From NCBI RefSeq assembly GCF_017874715.1, contig NZ_JAGGLR010000020.1:62001-126000 (forward strand): a stretch of 64,000 bases of DNA, written 5' to 3'. The translations under genes were made by a program, and so were the position numbers. Numbering within the stretch: the first letter of the stretch is position 1; each line of letters opens with the position of its first letter. Under the pieces are notes generated by a model. That model was given only the letters and a program-made list of their open reading frames with translations. It did not search any database and was not told the origin of the DNA. This document shows, one piece after another, positions 23,646-32,238 of this stretch. The DNA comes from Streptomyces iranensis. GTDB taxonomy: Bacteria > Actinomycetota > Actinomycetes > Streptomycetales > Streptomycetaceae.

Positions 23646-26621
23646 GTGACACCACCCTCCGCGGCAACACCCTCCGACATCGCAGAACTCTCCCGCTGCA
23701 CCGCGGTCTTCCTTCCCGGTGACCCGGCACGCACCGGCCGGGTCGCCTTCTGGCGGCCGGACGGCGCGACTCCTTCCGGCCCCGCCACCGGCTCCACCGA
23801 GGAGCTGACGGTCGCCGTCCCGGCGGACGGCACCGATGACGGTCCCCATGACGGCCTCACCGGCCCCGGCCCCACCAGCCCCGGCCCCACCGGCCCCGGT
23901 GTCGAGACGCACACCGTAAGGGCGCTCGTGCTGCCCCTGGGCGAGGCGCTGCCGGTGCTCACCCGGGCACGGGCGCGGGCCGCACAGTCCGGTCCGGGGC
24001 AGTGCGACCCCGCCACGGCCTTCTGGGGCGCCGCCGCGGTACTCGCCCTCCAACTCGCGGCCCGCGGAAGGCTGCTGCCCGGACTCAGCGCCACCGACCA
24101 CGACGCCTGGCGCGTCGGTCCGCTCACCCCCGACGATCTGACGCGGGTGCGCGAGCTGGCCGCCGCCATGCCGCCCACGGCGCACGCCACGCCGCTGCCC
24201 GTCTCCGGCCCGGTGCTGCTGCCCGAGCCCGAGCGGCATCTGCGGGCGTTCCTGGACGCGGTGGCGGACGGGCTGCCGCGCTCGCCCGCGGCGGCGCTGG
24301 CCTCGGGCGGCCCCGCCTTCGCCGCCCCGGCGCCACGGCGGCTGCCCGAACAGCGCGCCTGGGCCGCCGACGTGGCCGCCGGGCACGACGCGGGGGTGCG
24401 GCTCTCGATCCGTATCGAGCTGCTGCACGGCGTCGGTGGGAACGGTAAGGCGGACGGGCCGCGCTTCCGTGCCGTCCTCCAGCTGCACAGCCTCAGCGAT
24501 CCGGCGCTGGTCGCGGACGCCGCCGATGTCTGGGCGGGCACCTCGCCCATCACCCCGGCCCTCGGTCCGCGCGCCCGTATGGATGCCCTGCTGACCCTGC
24601 GGCGCGCGGCCCGCGCCTGGGCGCCGCTCACCCCGCTGCTGTCGGCGGCGGTGCCCGACGCCCTCGACCTCGCCGACGAGGAGGTCACCGAGCTGCTCGG
24701 TTCGGCGGCCGGGGCGCTGGACGCCGCCGGGGTCCAGGTGCACTGGCCCAGGGAGCTGGCCCGCGGGCTCACCGCCCGCGCCGTCATCGGTCCGGACGGC
24801 GAGGACGAGACTGACGAGACTCAGGACGACGCCGGGCCCCGGTTCCCCGCCTTCCTCTCCGCCGACGCGCTGCTGCGGTTCAGCTGGCGGTTCGCCGTGG
24901 GCGACCAGGAGCTCACCCGTGCCGAGCTCGACGGGCTCGCCGAGGCCAGCCGGCCGGTGGTGCGGCTGCGCGACCAATGGGTCCTCCTCGACCCCGAGGC
25001 GGCGCGCCGCGTCCGGGACCGGCAGGACCGCAAGCTCACCCCCGCCGACGCTCTCGGTGCCGTCCTTACCGGTCGCACGGAGGCCGACGGCACCGATGTG
25101 GAGGTGCGGGCCACCGGCTGGCTCGAGGCCCTGCGGGACCACCTCGCCGACCCCGAGGGGACCGCCGGCGCCCAGCGGGCGCCCGTGCCCCAGCCCTCCG
25201 CCCTGGCCGCCACACTGCGCGACTATCAGCTGCGCGGCCTGGACTGGCTGGTCCGGATGACCTCGATCGGCCTCGGCGGCTGTCTCGCCGACGACATGGG
25301 ACTCGGCAAGACCATCACGTTGATCGCCCTCCATCTCCACCGTATGGGCATCCCCGAAGCCTCCGGGCCCACTCTGGTGGTCTGCCCGACCTCGCTGATG
25401 GGCAACTGGCGGCGGGAGATCGAGCGGTTCGCGCCGGGCACCCCGGTGCGCCGCTACCACGGCTCCGCGCGCAGCCTGGACAACCTTGACGACGGCGAGT
25501 TCGTCCTCACCACCTACGGCACGATGCGGCTCGACGCACAGCGGCTGGCCGAGGCCGGGCCGTGGGGCATGGTGGTCGCGGACGAGGCGCAGCATGTGAA
25601 GAACCCGTTCTCGGCGACCGCGAGGCAGCTGCGCACCATCGGCGCGAAGGCCCGCGTGGCGCTCTCCGGAACCCCCATCGAGAACAACCTCTCCGAGCTG
25701 TGGGCGATTCTCGACTGGACCACGCCGGGAGTGCTGGGCACCCATGGCGCGTTCCGCAGGCGCTACGCCCAGGCCGTGGAGAGCGGAAGCGACCCCGAGG
25801 CCGCCGTGCGGCTGGCGAAACTGGTCCGCCCCTTCCTGCTCCGGCGCCGCAAGTCCGACCCCGGTATCGCCCCCGAGCTGCCGCCCAAGACGGAGACGGA
25901 CCGGGCCGTCGCGCTCACCAAGGAGCAGGCCGGGCTCTACGAGGCGGTGGTGCGCGAGATCCTCGCCGAGATCTCCGGCACCGGCGGCCTCGTCCGGCGC
26001 GGACTCATCGTCAAGCTCCTCACCGGTCTGAAGCAGATCTGCAATCACCCGGCGCAGTATCTGAAGGAGGACCGGCCGGTGGTCCCCGGGCGCTCCGGCA
26101 AGCTGGAGCTGCTCGACGAACTGCTGGACACCATCCTGGCCGAGGGCGCGAGCGTCCTGGTCTTCACCCAGTACGTCCAGATGGCGCGCATCCTCGAGGG
26201 CCACCTGGCCGCGCGCGGGGTGCCGGCCCAGCTGCTGCACGGCGGTACGCCGGTGGCGCGGCGCGAGGAGATGGTGCGGCGCTTCCAGGACGGCGAGGTC
26301 CCGGTGTTCCTGCTGTCGCTGAAGGCGGCGGGCACCGGGCTCAACCTCACCCGGGCCGGGCATGTCGTGCACTACGACCGCTGGTGGAACCCGGCCGTCG
26401 AGGCGCAGGCCACCGACCGCGCGTACCGCATCGGCCAGACCCAGCCGGTGCAGGTCCACCGCATCATCGCGGAGGGGACCGTGGAGGACCGCATCGCCGC
26501 GATGCTGACGCGCAAGCGGGAGCTGGCGGACGCCGTGCTCGGCTCCGGCGAGGGCGCGCTGACCGAACTGACCGACTCCGAGCTGGCGGAGCTCGTGGAG
26601 CTGAGGGGGACCGAACGATGA
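23646..26621 (+). CDS. SNF2-family DEAD/DEAH ATP-dependent helicase
   Basis: The 991-residue protein starts at GTG 23646. An N-terminal half of about 500 residues without a named motif, rich in Ala/Pro, contains the SNF2-associated bacterial region (FPAFLSADALLRFSWRFAVGDQELTRAEL). The motor follows: LRDYQLRGLDWLVRM, Walker A ADDMGLGKTI (about 545-555), VVCPTSLMGNWRREIERF, DEAQHVKNP (about 646), ALSGTPIENNLSELWAILD, then the C-terminal RecA domain with VLVFTQYVQMARILEGHL, SLKAAGTGLNLTRAGHVVHYDRWWNPAVEAQATDRAYRIGQ. It should translocate on double-stranded DNA or remodel protein-DNA complexes. Its stop overlaps the SWIM gene start (ATGA). Confidence 0.93.
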   Translation: MTPPSAATPSDIAELSRCTAVFLPGDPARTGRVAFWRPDGATPSGPATGSTEELTVAVPADGTDDGPHDGLTGPGPTSPGPTGPGVETHTVRALVLPLGEALPVLTRARARAAQSGPGQCDPATAFWGAAAVLALQLAARGRLLPGLSATDHDAWRVGPLTPDDLTRVRELAAAMPPTAHATPLPVSGPVLLPEPERHLRAFLDAVADGLPRSPAAALASGGPAFAAPAPRRLPEQRAWAADVAAGHDAGVRLSIRIELLHGVGGNGKADGPRFRAVLQLHSLSDPALVADAADVWAGTSPITPALGPRARMDALLTLRRAARAWAPLTPLLSAAVPDALDLADEEVTELLGSAAGALDAAGVQVHWPRELARGLTARAVIGPDGEDETDETQDDAGPRFPAFLSADALLRFSWRFAVGDQELTRAELDGLAEASRPVVRLRDQWVLLDPEAARRVRDRQDRKLTPADALGAVLTGRTEADGTDVEVRATGWLEALRDHLADPEGTAGAQRAPVPQPSALAATLRDYQLRGLDWLVRMTSIGLGGCLADDMGLGKTITLIALHLHRMGIPEASGPTLVVCPTSLMGNWRREIERFAPGTPVRRYHGSARSLDNLDDGEFVLTTYGTMRLDAQRLAEAGPWGMVVADEAQHVKNPFSATARQLRTIGAKARVALSGTPIENNLSELWAILDWTTPGVLGTHGAFRRRYAQAVESGSDPEAAVRLAKLVRPFLLRRRKSDPGIAPELPPKTETDRAVALTKEQAGLYEAVVREILAEISGTGGLVRRGLIVKLLTGLKQICNHPAQYLKEDRPVVPGRSGKLELLDELLDTILAEGASVLVFTQYVQMARILEGHLAARGVPAQLLHGGTPVARREEMVRRFQDGEVPVFLLSLKAAGTGLNLTRAGHVVHYDRWWNPAVEAQATDRAYRIGQTQPVQVHRIIAEGTVEDRIAAMLTRKRELADAVLGSGEGALTELTDSELAELVELRGTER

Positions 26622-27895
26622 GCCGTACCGAGTCCGAGCGCACCTTCGCCGCACTGCCGCCCGCCCCTGGCCGCGGCTTCGCCCGCACCTGGTGGGGCCA
26701 GGCGTGGCTGAAGGCACTGGAGGACACGGCGCTGGACGGCGAGCAGCTGAGGCGCGGCCGCAAGCAGGCGCGCGAGGGAGCGGTGGGCGCGGTGTGCGTA
26801 CGCCCCGGCCGGGTCACCGCCGTGGTGCGGGACCGCGACCGCACGCCTTACCGGTCCGATGTACTGCTGCGGGAGTTCACGGGCGCGGAATGGGACCGGC
26901 TGCTGGAGGTGGTCGTGGACCGCTCCGGCCATATCGCCGCCCTGCTGGACCGCGACATGCCCCCGCAGCTGGCCGAGGACGCGGCGGTCGTGGGCGTCGA
27001 ACTGCTGCCCGGGATAGGCGATCTGGAGCCGGAGTGCGGCTGCGAGGCGTGGGACCACTGCCCGCACACCGCCGCGCTGTGCTACCAGCTCGCCCGGCTG
27101 CTGGACGAGGATCCGTATGTGCTGCTCCTGATGCGCGGACGCGGGGAGCGGGAGTTGCTGGACGAGCTCCAGGTGCGCAGTGCGGCACGGGCCGCCCGAA
27201 ACCTTCCGCGGGCGGCGGACGACGCCGCTCCGCCGGCTCCGGAGGGGGTACCGGCCCGGGAGGCGTTCGCCGCGCCCGGTCCGCCGCCGCTGCCCGCGCC
27301 CCCGCCCGCCGTCGCCGCGCCCGGCCGTCCTCCGGCGCTGGCGGGCGGCACGGACCCGGCCGAGGGGCTGGACGTGGCCGCGCTGGAGTTCCTGGCGGCG
27401 GACGCCGCCGTTCGCGCCCAGCGGCTGCTGGCCGAGGCGCTCGCCCCCGGCCACGCCACCGCCCCGGTCCCGGCCGCGCTGACGGTGTGGCAGGACGCTG
27501 TGCGGCTGACCGCCGCCGGTCCCCCGGCCCCGATCGCCGCCCGGCTCGCGACGGGCTGCGGGCGCGACCGCAACGATCTGGCGAGGGCCGTCCGCGCCTG
27601 GGAGCACGGCGGGGCCGCCGCGCTCACCGTGCTGGAGGAGGAGTGGACACCGGACGCGGAGGCCCTCGCGCGGGCCCGCGCCCAGCTCGCGGCCGCCTGG
27701 GAGGGGGACGAGCGGGCGCCCCGGCTGCGCGCCACGGCGAACCGCTGGACGGTGGTCGGCGCCGATCTCCAGGTGCGCTACGGCCACGACGGCCGCTGGT
27801 GGCCGTACCGCAGGGAGCGCGGCCGCTGGTGGCCCGCGGGCCCGGCCGGACACGACCCGGCGGCGGCGCTGGCGATGCCCGGCTGCGACGGCTGA
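26618..27895 (+). CDS. SWIM zinc-finger protein, partner of SNF2 helicase
   Basis: The 425-residue protein has the SWIM signature CxCx(n)CxH as ECGCEAWDHCPHTAAL at about residues 139-154, preceded by the typical opening GRGFARTWWGQAWLKALEDTALDGEQLRRGRKQAREGAV. Pro/Ala-rich linkers lie around 195-250, and a C-terminal helical region ends with a repeated RWWPYRRERGRWWP pattern. SWIM domains bind DNA or protein; coupling to SNF2 helicases in one operon is common in Actinobacteria, though the function of the pair is not established. The ATGA overlap with the helicase gene implies coupled translation and probably a physical complex. Confidence 0.88.
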   Translation: MSRTESERTFAALPPAPGRGFARTWWGQAWLKALEDTALDGEQLRRGRKQAREGAVGAVCVRPGRVTAVVRDRDRTPYRSDVLLREFTGAEWDRLLEVVVDRSGHIAALLDRDMPPQLAEDAAVVGVELLPGIGDLEPECGCEAWDHCPHTAALCYQLARLLDEDPYVLLLMRGRGERELLDELQVRSAARAARNLPRAADDAAPPAPEGVPAREAFAAPGPPPLPAPPPAVAAPGRPPALAGGTDPAEGLDVAALEFLAADAAVRAQRLLAEALAPGHATAPVPAALTVWQDAVRLTAAGPPAPIAARLATGCGRDRNDLARAVRAWEHGGAAALTVLEEEWTPDAEALARARAQLAAAWEGDERAPRLRATANRWTVVGADLQVRYGHDGRWWPYRRERGRWWPAGPAGHDPAAALAMPGCDG

Positions 27896-28007
27896 CGCGG
27901 CGACATGGCCGGTGGCGGCATCCCCCGCCATCGGTCTCGGGCCAGGGCCAGGGCCAGCGAGGTCGCCCCACGCCGTCGGCGCCGCGGTGCCCGCAGACGG
28001 GACGGGC

Positions 28008-28072
28008 GGAAGGTCCAGGCGGCCCGAAGATCCATGCGAGTGGAAGGTCCAGGCGGCCCGAAGACCCATGCG
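28008..28072. repeat. 34-bp period direct repeat (two copies plus remnant) downstream of the SWIM gene
   Basis: A 31-bp segment starting GGAAGGTCCAGGCGGCCCG occurs at 28008-28038 and again at 28042-28072 with one difference, and a weaker third partial copy follows near 28073-28095. It sits in the 290-bp gap between the SWIM gene and the pectinesterase gene. No gene is visible in the gap. Confidence 0.85.
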
Positions 28073-28185
28073 GGCCGAAGAACCAGCCACGCCGAAGGCA
28101 GCGGGGCGGCAACCTTTGAACGGGCCGTGGAGACCGTAAGGCGTCAACCCCCTCGGCACGCCTCCACGGGACGGAGTCACCGACC

Positions 28186-29274
28186 ATGACCCTCAGTCCA
28201 CGGCGCCCCCGGCGCCGCCGCCCCGCTCCGCTGATCGGCTCCCTGGCCCTGGCCACCGGCGTCGGGCTCGCCGTCGCCCCGGCCCACGCCGCCACGCCCA
28301 CAGCCGACACGCCCACGGCCGCGACGGCCACCATCGTGGTGGCCAAGGACGGCAGCGGCACCTACACCACCGTGCAGGCGGCCGTCGACGCGGTGCCGGC
28401 GAACAACCCCTCCGCCGTCACCATCTCCATCAAGCCCGGTACGTACCGCGAGACGGTCAAGGTCCCCGCCAACAAGCCGCACATCCGGCTGGTGGGGACC
28501 ACGAGCAGCAAGAACGATGTGACGATCGTCTACGACAACGCCTCCGGCACCCCGAAGCCCGGCGGAGGCACCTACGGCACCAGCGGCAGCGCGACCGTGG
28601 CCGTCGAGGCCGATGACTTCCAGGCCCGCAATCTGCAGTTCGTGAACGACTTCAACGAGGGCAACACCAGCATCACCGACAAACAGGCGGTCGCGCTGCG
28701 CACCGCGGGCGACCGGATCGTCCTGGACAACATCGGCGCGGTCGGGGACCAGGACACCCTGCTGCTGGACTCCGCGAGCAAGGACAAGGTCGGCCGGGTG
28801 TACGTCAACAACGCCTGGATCCAGGGAAATGTCGACTTCATCTTCGGCCGGGCCTCCGCCGTGATCAACAAGTCGGCGATCCGGCTCGTCAAGCGCTACG
28901 ACGGCAGCTCCGGCGGCTATGTCGCGGCGCCCTCGACGGCGGCCGGGAAGAAGGGTTTCCTGTTCATCAACAGCAACATCACCGGGGATGTCGGCTCCCG
29001 GTCGTTCTATCTCGGCCGTCCCTGGCACGCGGGCGGCGACGCCAGTCTTGATCCGCAGGCGATCGTTCGCAATACGGATCTGTCAGCGGCGATCAAGACC
29101 ACTCCGTGGACGGACATGAGCGGCTTCTCCTGGAAGGACGACCGCTTCGCGGAGTACAAGAACACCGGCGCCGGTTCCGGTGCGGCGAGCACGGACCGTC
29201 CGCAGCTGACCGACGCCCAGGCCACGGACTACGAGATCGCCGACTGGCTCGGCGGCTGGCAGCCGTCGTCCTGA
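28186..29274 (+). CDS. Secreted pectinesterase (pectin methylesterase)
   Basis: The 362-residue protein has a signal peptide (Arg-rich n-region, SLALATGVGLAVAPAHA, cleavage after AHA). The mature enzyme is the CE8 right-handed beta helix: VVAKDGSGTYTTVQAAVDAVP, ISIKPGTYRETVKVP, then the active site with GDQDTLLLDS (catalytic Asp), GNVDFIFGRASAV (second Asp) and FYLGRPWH (Arg). It removes methyl esters from plant pectin outside the cell. GGACGGAG lies about 10 bp upstream of ATG 28186. The xylose genes that follow on both strands support a plant-polysaccharide role. The stop codon is covered by a 23-bp tandem duplication. Confidence 0.94.
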   Translation: MTLSPRRPRRRRPAPLIGSLALATGVGLAVAPAHAATPTADTPTAATATIVVAKDGSGTYTTVQAAVDAVPANNPSAVTISIKPGTYRETVKVPANKPHIRLVGTTSSKNDVTIVYDNASGTPKPGGGTYGTSGSATVAVEADDFQARNLQFVNDFNEGNTSITDKQAVALRTAGDRIVLDNIGAVGDQDTLLLDSASKDKVGRVYVNNAWIQGNVDFIFGRASAVINKSAIRLVKRYDGSSGGYVAAPSTAAGKKGFLFINSNITGDVGSRSFYLGRPWHAGGDASLDPQAIVRNTDLSAAIKTTPWTDMSGFSWKDDRFAEYKNTGAGSGAASTDRPQLTDAQATDYEIADWLGGWQPSS

Positions 29275-29303
29275 GCGGTCGGCAGCCGGAGTCCTGAGCC
29301 GGT
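29258..29303. repeat. 23-bp x 2 tandem duplication over the pectinesterase stop codon
   Basis: Segments starting GGCAGCCG and containing GTCCTGAGC occur at 29258-29280 and 29281-29303, differing at a few positions. The first copy holds the final codons and TGA (29272-29274) of the pectinesterase. Confidence 0.75.
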
Positions 29304-29354
29304 GAGAGCCCCGGCCGCCGGTCCCGTCGGGGGGCGGGACCGGCGGCCGGACAC

Positions 29355-29396
29355 GGTCAGCCGCGCGCGGTCAGCCGGACGCGGTCAGCCGCGCGC
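29355..29396. repeat. 14-bp x 3 tandem repeat over the xylA stop codon
   Basis: GGTCAGCCGCGCGC, GGTCAGCCGGACGC and GGTCAGCCGCGCGC abut at 29355-29396. The third copy contains TCA (29385-29387), the minus-strand stop of xylose isomerase. The first and third copies are identical. Confidence 0.88.
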
Positions 29397-30557
29397 GGCC
29401 AGCAGATGGTCCATGGCCAGCTGGTCGAGGCGCTCGAAGGCCATACCGCGCTCGGCGGCCGCCTCGACGTCGAAGTCCTCGAAGGCGGTGCGGTCCGCGA
29501 GCAGCGCCGCCGGGGTCTCGCCCTCGTCGAGGGTCGGCAGGCCCAGCTGGTCCAGGCGCGAGGCGCGCAGCGCCTCCTGGACCTCGGGGTCGGCGCGGAA
29601 GGCGGCCGCGCGCTCCTTGAGGATGAGGTAGTTGCGCATGCACCCCGCCGCCGAGGCCCAGACGCCCGAGATGTCCTCGGTGCGCGGGGGCTTGAAGTCG
29701 AAGTGGCGCGGGCCCTCGTAGCCACCGGTCTCCAGCAGGTCGACCAGCCAGAAGGCGGCCCGCAGATCGCCCGCGCCGAACCGCAGGTCCTGGTCGTACT
29801 TGATGCCGTTCTGGCCGTTGAGGTCGATGTGGAAGAGCTTGCCCGCCCACAGCGCCTGTGCGATGCCGTGCGGGAAGTTCAGCCCGGCCATCTGCTCATG
29901 GCCGACCTCCGGGTTGACCCCGTACAGCTCGGGCCGCTCCAGCCGCTCGATGAAGGCCAGGGCGTGGCCGACGGTGGGCAGCAGGATGTCGCCGCGCGGC
30001 TCGTTGGGCTTGGGCTCGATGGCGAAGCGCAGATCGTAGCCCTGCTCGGTGACATACGCGCCGAACAGGTCGAACGCCTCCTTCATCCGGTCGAGCGCGG
30101 CGCGCACGTCCTTGGCGCCGCCGGACTCGGCGCCCTCGCGGCCGCCCCAGGCCACATAGGTCTTCGCGCCCAGCTCGACGGCGAGGTCGATGTTGCGCAT
30201 GGTCTTGCGCAGCGCGTAGCGGCGCACATCGCGGTCGTTGGCGGTGAAGGCACCATCCTTGAAGACCGGATGGGTGAAGAGGTTGGTGGTGGCCATGGGC
30301 ACGGTCATCCCGGTGGCGTCCAGGGCCTGCCGGAAGCGCTTGACGTGCGATTCGCGCTCGGTCTCCGAGGCCCCGAACGGAATGAGGTCGTCGTCGTGGA
30401 AGGTGACGCCGTACGCGCCGAGTTCGGCGAGCCGGGTCACGGATTCCACCGGGTCGAGTGCCGGGCGGGTGGCGTCCCCGAACGGGTCCCGGCCCTGCCA
30501 GCCGACCGTCCACAGTCCGAAGGTGAACCTGTCCTCGGGGGTGGGGTTGTAGCTCAT
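29385..30557 (-). CDS. xylA: Xylose isomerase
   Basis: The 390-residue enzyme is the actinobacterial class I type and begins MSYNPTPEDRFTFGLWTVGW. Catalytic H54 and D57 are in VTFHDDD; E181 and K183 are in AIEPKPNEPRGD; further metal-site elements are GHEQMAGLNFPHG and LFHIDLNGQ. Numbering matches the well-studied Streptomyces enzymes. It converts D-xylose to D-xylulose (and glucose to fructose) with Mg or Mn. It is divergent from xylB, and GAGGGAG precedes ATG 30557. Control by the ROK repressor encoded 3' of xylB is likely. Confidence 0.97.
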   Translation of the reverse strand: MSYNPTPEDRFTFGLWTVGWQGRDPFGDATRPALDPVESVTRLAELGAYGVTFHDDDLIPFGASETERESHVKRFRQALDATGMTVPMATTNLFTHPVFKDGAFTANDRDVRRYALRKTMRNIDLAVELGAKTYVAWGGREGAESGGAKDVRAALDRMKEAFDLFGAYVTEQGYDLRFAIEPKPNEPRGDILLPTVGHALAFIERLERPELYGVNPEVGHEQMAGLNFPHGIAQALWAGKLFHIDLNGQNGIKYDQDLRFGAGDLRAAFWLVDLLETGGYEGPRHFDFKPPRTEDISGVWASAAGCMRNYLILKERAAAFRADPEVQEALRASRLDQLGLPTLDEGETPAALLADRTAFEDFDVEAAAERGMAFERLDQLAMDHLLAARG

Positions 30558-30675
30558 CGCGGCTCCCTCGCCTATTTCGTCATGGCGCTTTACAAATTAG
30601 TATGCGCGAGCATTCCGGGGAAGCCCCGTACAGTCCGCACACCGCACGACCCATGAACGCAAGGGAGAGCGCGAG
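30558..30675. promoter_or_regulatory. xylA-xylB divergent promoter region with AT-rich candidate operator
   Basis: The only A/T-rich stretch in this 118-bp region is TTTACAAATTAGTATG around 30589-30604, which contains an imperfect dyad ACnAATTnGT at 30592-30601. It lies 35 bp before xylA and 75 bp before xylB and is a reasonable site for the ROK regulator encoded at 32239-33504. The dyad is short, so confidence is low. Confidence 0.35.
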
Positions 30676-32133
30676 ATGGCAGCAGCAGCCGTGCCCGTGC
30701 CGCAAGGACCGCTCGTCGTCGGCGTGGACAGCTCCACGCAGTCGACCAAGGCGCTCGTCGTCGACTCCGCGACCGGTACGGTCGTCGCCCGGGGACAGGC
30801 CCCGCACACCGTCGGCGGCGGCAGCGACGGCACCGGTAAGGAGTCCGTCCCCGAGCAGTGGTGGGAGGCGCTCACCGAGGCGCTGCGCCAGTGCGGGACC
30901 CCGGCCCGGGAGGCGGCCGCGGTCTCCGTGGGCGGCCAGCAGCACGGCCTGGTCACGCTGGACGCCTCGGGCCGCTCGGTGCGGCCCGCCCTGCTGTGGA
31001 ACGATGTGCGCTCCGCACCGCAGCGCGACCGGCTCATCGAGGAGCTGGGCGGCCCCAAGGCGTGGGCGGAGCGGGTGGGCAGCGCGCCCGCGCCCGCCTT
31101 CACGGTCACCAAGTGGGCCTGGCTCGTGGAGAACGAACCGGAGGCGGCCCGCGCCACCGCGGCCGTCCGGCTCCCCCACGACTACCTCACCGAGCGGCTC
31201 ACCGGCTACGGCACCACCGACCGCGGGGACGTCTCGGGCACCGGCTGGTGGGCCTCGGGCACCGAGTCCTACGACGAGGAGATCCTGAGCCTGGTCGGGC
31301 TCACCCCCGAGCTGCTGCCGCGCGTGCTGCGCCACGGCGAGGCCGCCGGGACCGTACGGGAGCTGCCCGATCTGCCGCTCCCCACCGGCGCCCTGGTGGC
31401 CACCGGCACGGGCGACAACATGGCGGCCGCCCTGGGGCTCGGTCTGCGCCCGGGGCAGCCGGTGCTGAGCCTGGGCACCTCCGGCACCGTCTACGCGGTC
31501 TCGGCCCGCCGGCCCACCGACCCCACCGGGGTGGTCGCGGGCTTCGCCGACACGCGTGACGCCTGGCTCCCGCTGGCGTGCACGCTCAACTGCACGCTCG
31601 CGGTCGACCGGATCGCGGCACTGCTGGGCCGCGACCGGGAGGCGGTGGAGCCGGGCGGCTCGGCCGTGCTGCTGCCGTTCCTCGACGGCGAGCGCACCCC
31701 CAATCTGCCGCACGCCTCGGGGCTGCTGCACGGACTGCGCCACGACACCACACCCGGGCAGGTGCTCCAGGCCGCCTACGACGGCGCCGTCTTCGCCCTG
31801 CTCACCGCGCTGGACCAGGTGCTGGACGCGGACGCGGCGCCCGACGCCCCGCTGCTGCTCATCGGCGGCGGCGCCAAGGGCACCGCGTGGCGGGAGACGG
31901 TCCGGCGGCTGAGCGGACGCCCGGTCCAGGTGCCCCGGGCCGAGGAACTGGTCGCCCTCGGGGCCGCCGCGCAGGCCGCGGGGCTGGTGCTGGGCGAGGA
32001 CCCGGCGGCGGTGGCGCGGCGCTGGTCGACCGCCGAGGGGCCGTCCTACGGTCCGGTGCCCCGCGACGAGGCGGCGCTGGAGCGGCTCTCCCGGGTGCTG
32101 GCGGACGCGGACGGCCTGCTGCGCCAGGCGTGA
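30676..32133 (+). CDS. xylB: Xylulokinase
   Basis: The 485-residue FGGY-family kinase begins with about 13 extra Ala/Pro residues, then VVGVDSSTQSTKALVVD (ATP/sugar motif). It continues with VSVGGQQHGLVTLD, LLWNDVRSAPQ, PHDYLTERLTGYGTTDRGDVSGTGWW, LVATGTGDNMAAALGLGLRPGQPVLSLGTSGTVYAV and LLIGGGAKGTAWRETV. It phosphorylates D-xylulose to D-xylulose 5-phosphate. It is divergent from xylA and followed after 105 bp by the ROK regulator. Xylulose kinases are one of the cargo classes I recall for family 2 encapsulins, and a two-shell encapsulin locus begins 3.2 kb downstream; this copy lacks the long disordered N-terminus expected of a cargo. Confidence 0.95.
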   Translation: MAAAAVPVPQGPLVVGVDSSTQSTKALVVDSATGTVVARGQAPHTVGGGSDGTGKESVPEQWWEALTEALRQCGTPAREAAAVSVGGQQHGLVTLDASGRSVRPALLWNDVRSAPQRDRLIEELGGPKAWAERVGSAPAPAFTVTKWAWLVENEPEAARATAAVRLPHDYLTERLTGYGTTDRGDVSGTGWWASGTESYDEEILSLVGLTPELLPRVLRHGEAAGTVRELPDLPLPTGALVATGTGDNMAAALGLGLRPGQPVLSLGTSGTVYAVSARRPTDPTGVVAGFADTRDAWLPLACTLNCTLAVDRIAALLGRDREAVEPGGSAVLLPFLDGERTPNLPHASGLLHGLRHDTTPGQVLQAAYDGAVFALLTALDQVLDADAAPDAPLLLIGGGAKGTAWRETVRRLSGRPVQVPRAEELVALGAAAQAAGLVLGEDPAAVARRWSTAEGPSYGPVPRDEAALERLSRVLADADGLLRQA

Positions 32134-32238
32134 GCGCGCCGCGCCACGCAGGAACGCCGTACGGCGGCGGCCGGGCGGCCCCGGTTGTCGTACCGGCCCG
32201 GCACAATGAGCGGATCGGCCGAGAGGAGACGGATTCAG

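Noticed and set aside
23538..26717. A 1059-codon minus-strand open frame opposite the SNF2 helicase gene
   Set aside because: The plus-strand frame has a full SNF2 motor; the antisense translation is low complexity (Gly, Arg, Pro, His) without motifs.
30676..32133. XylB as a proven encapsulin cargo
   Set aside because: It lacks a long disordered N-terminal extension and belongs to a standard xylA-xylB-ROK set; kept only as a proximity finding.
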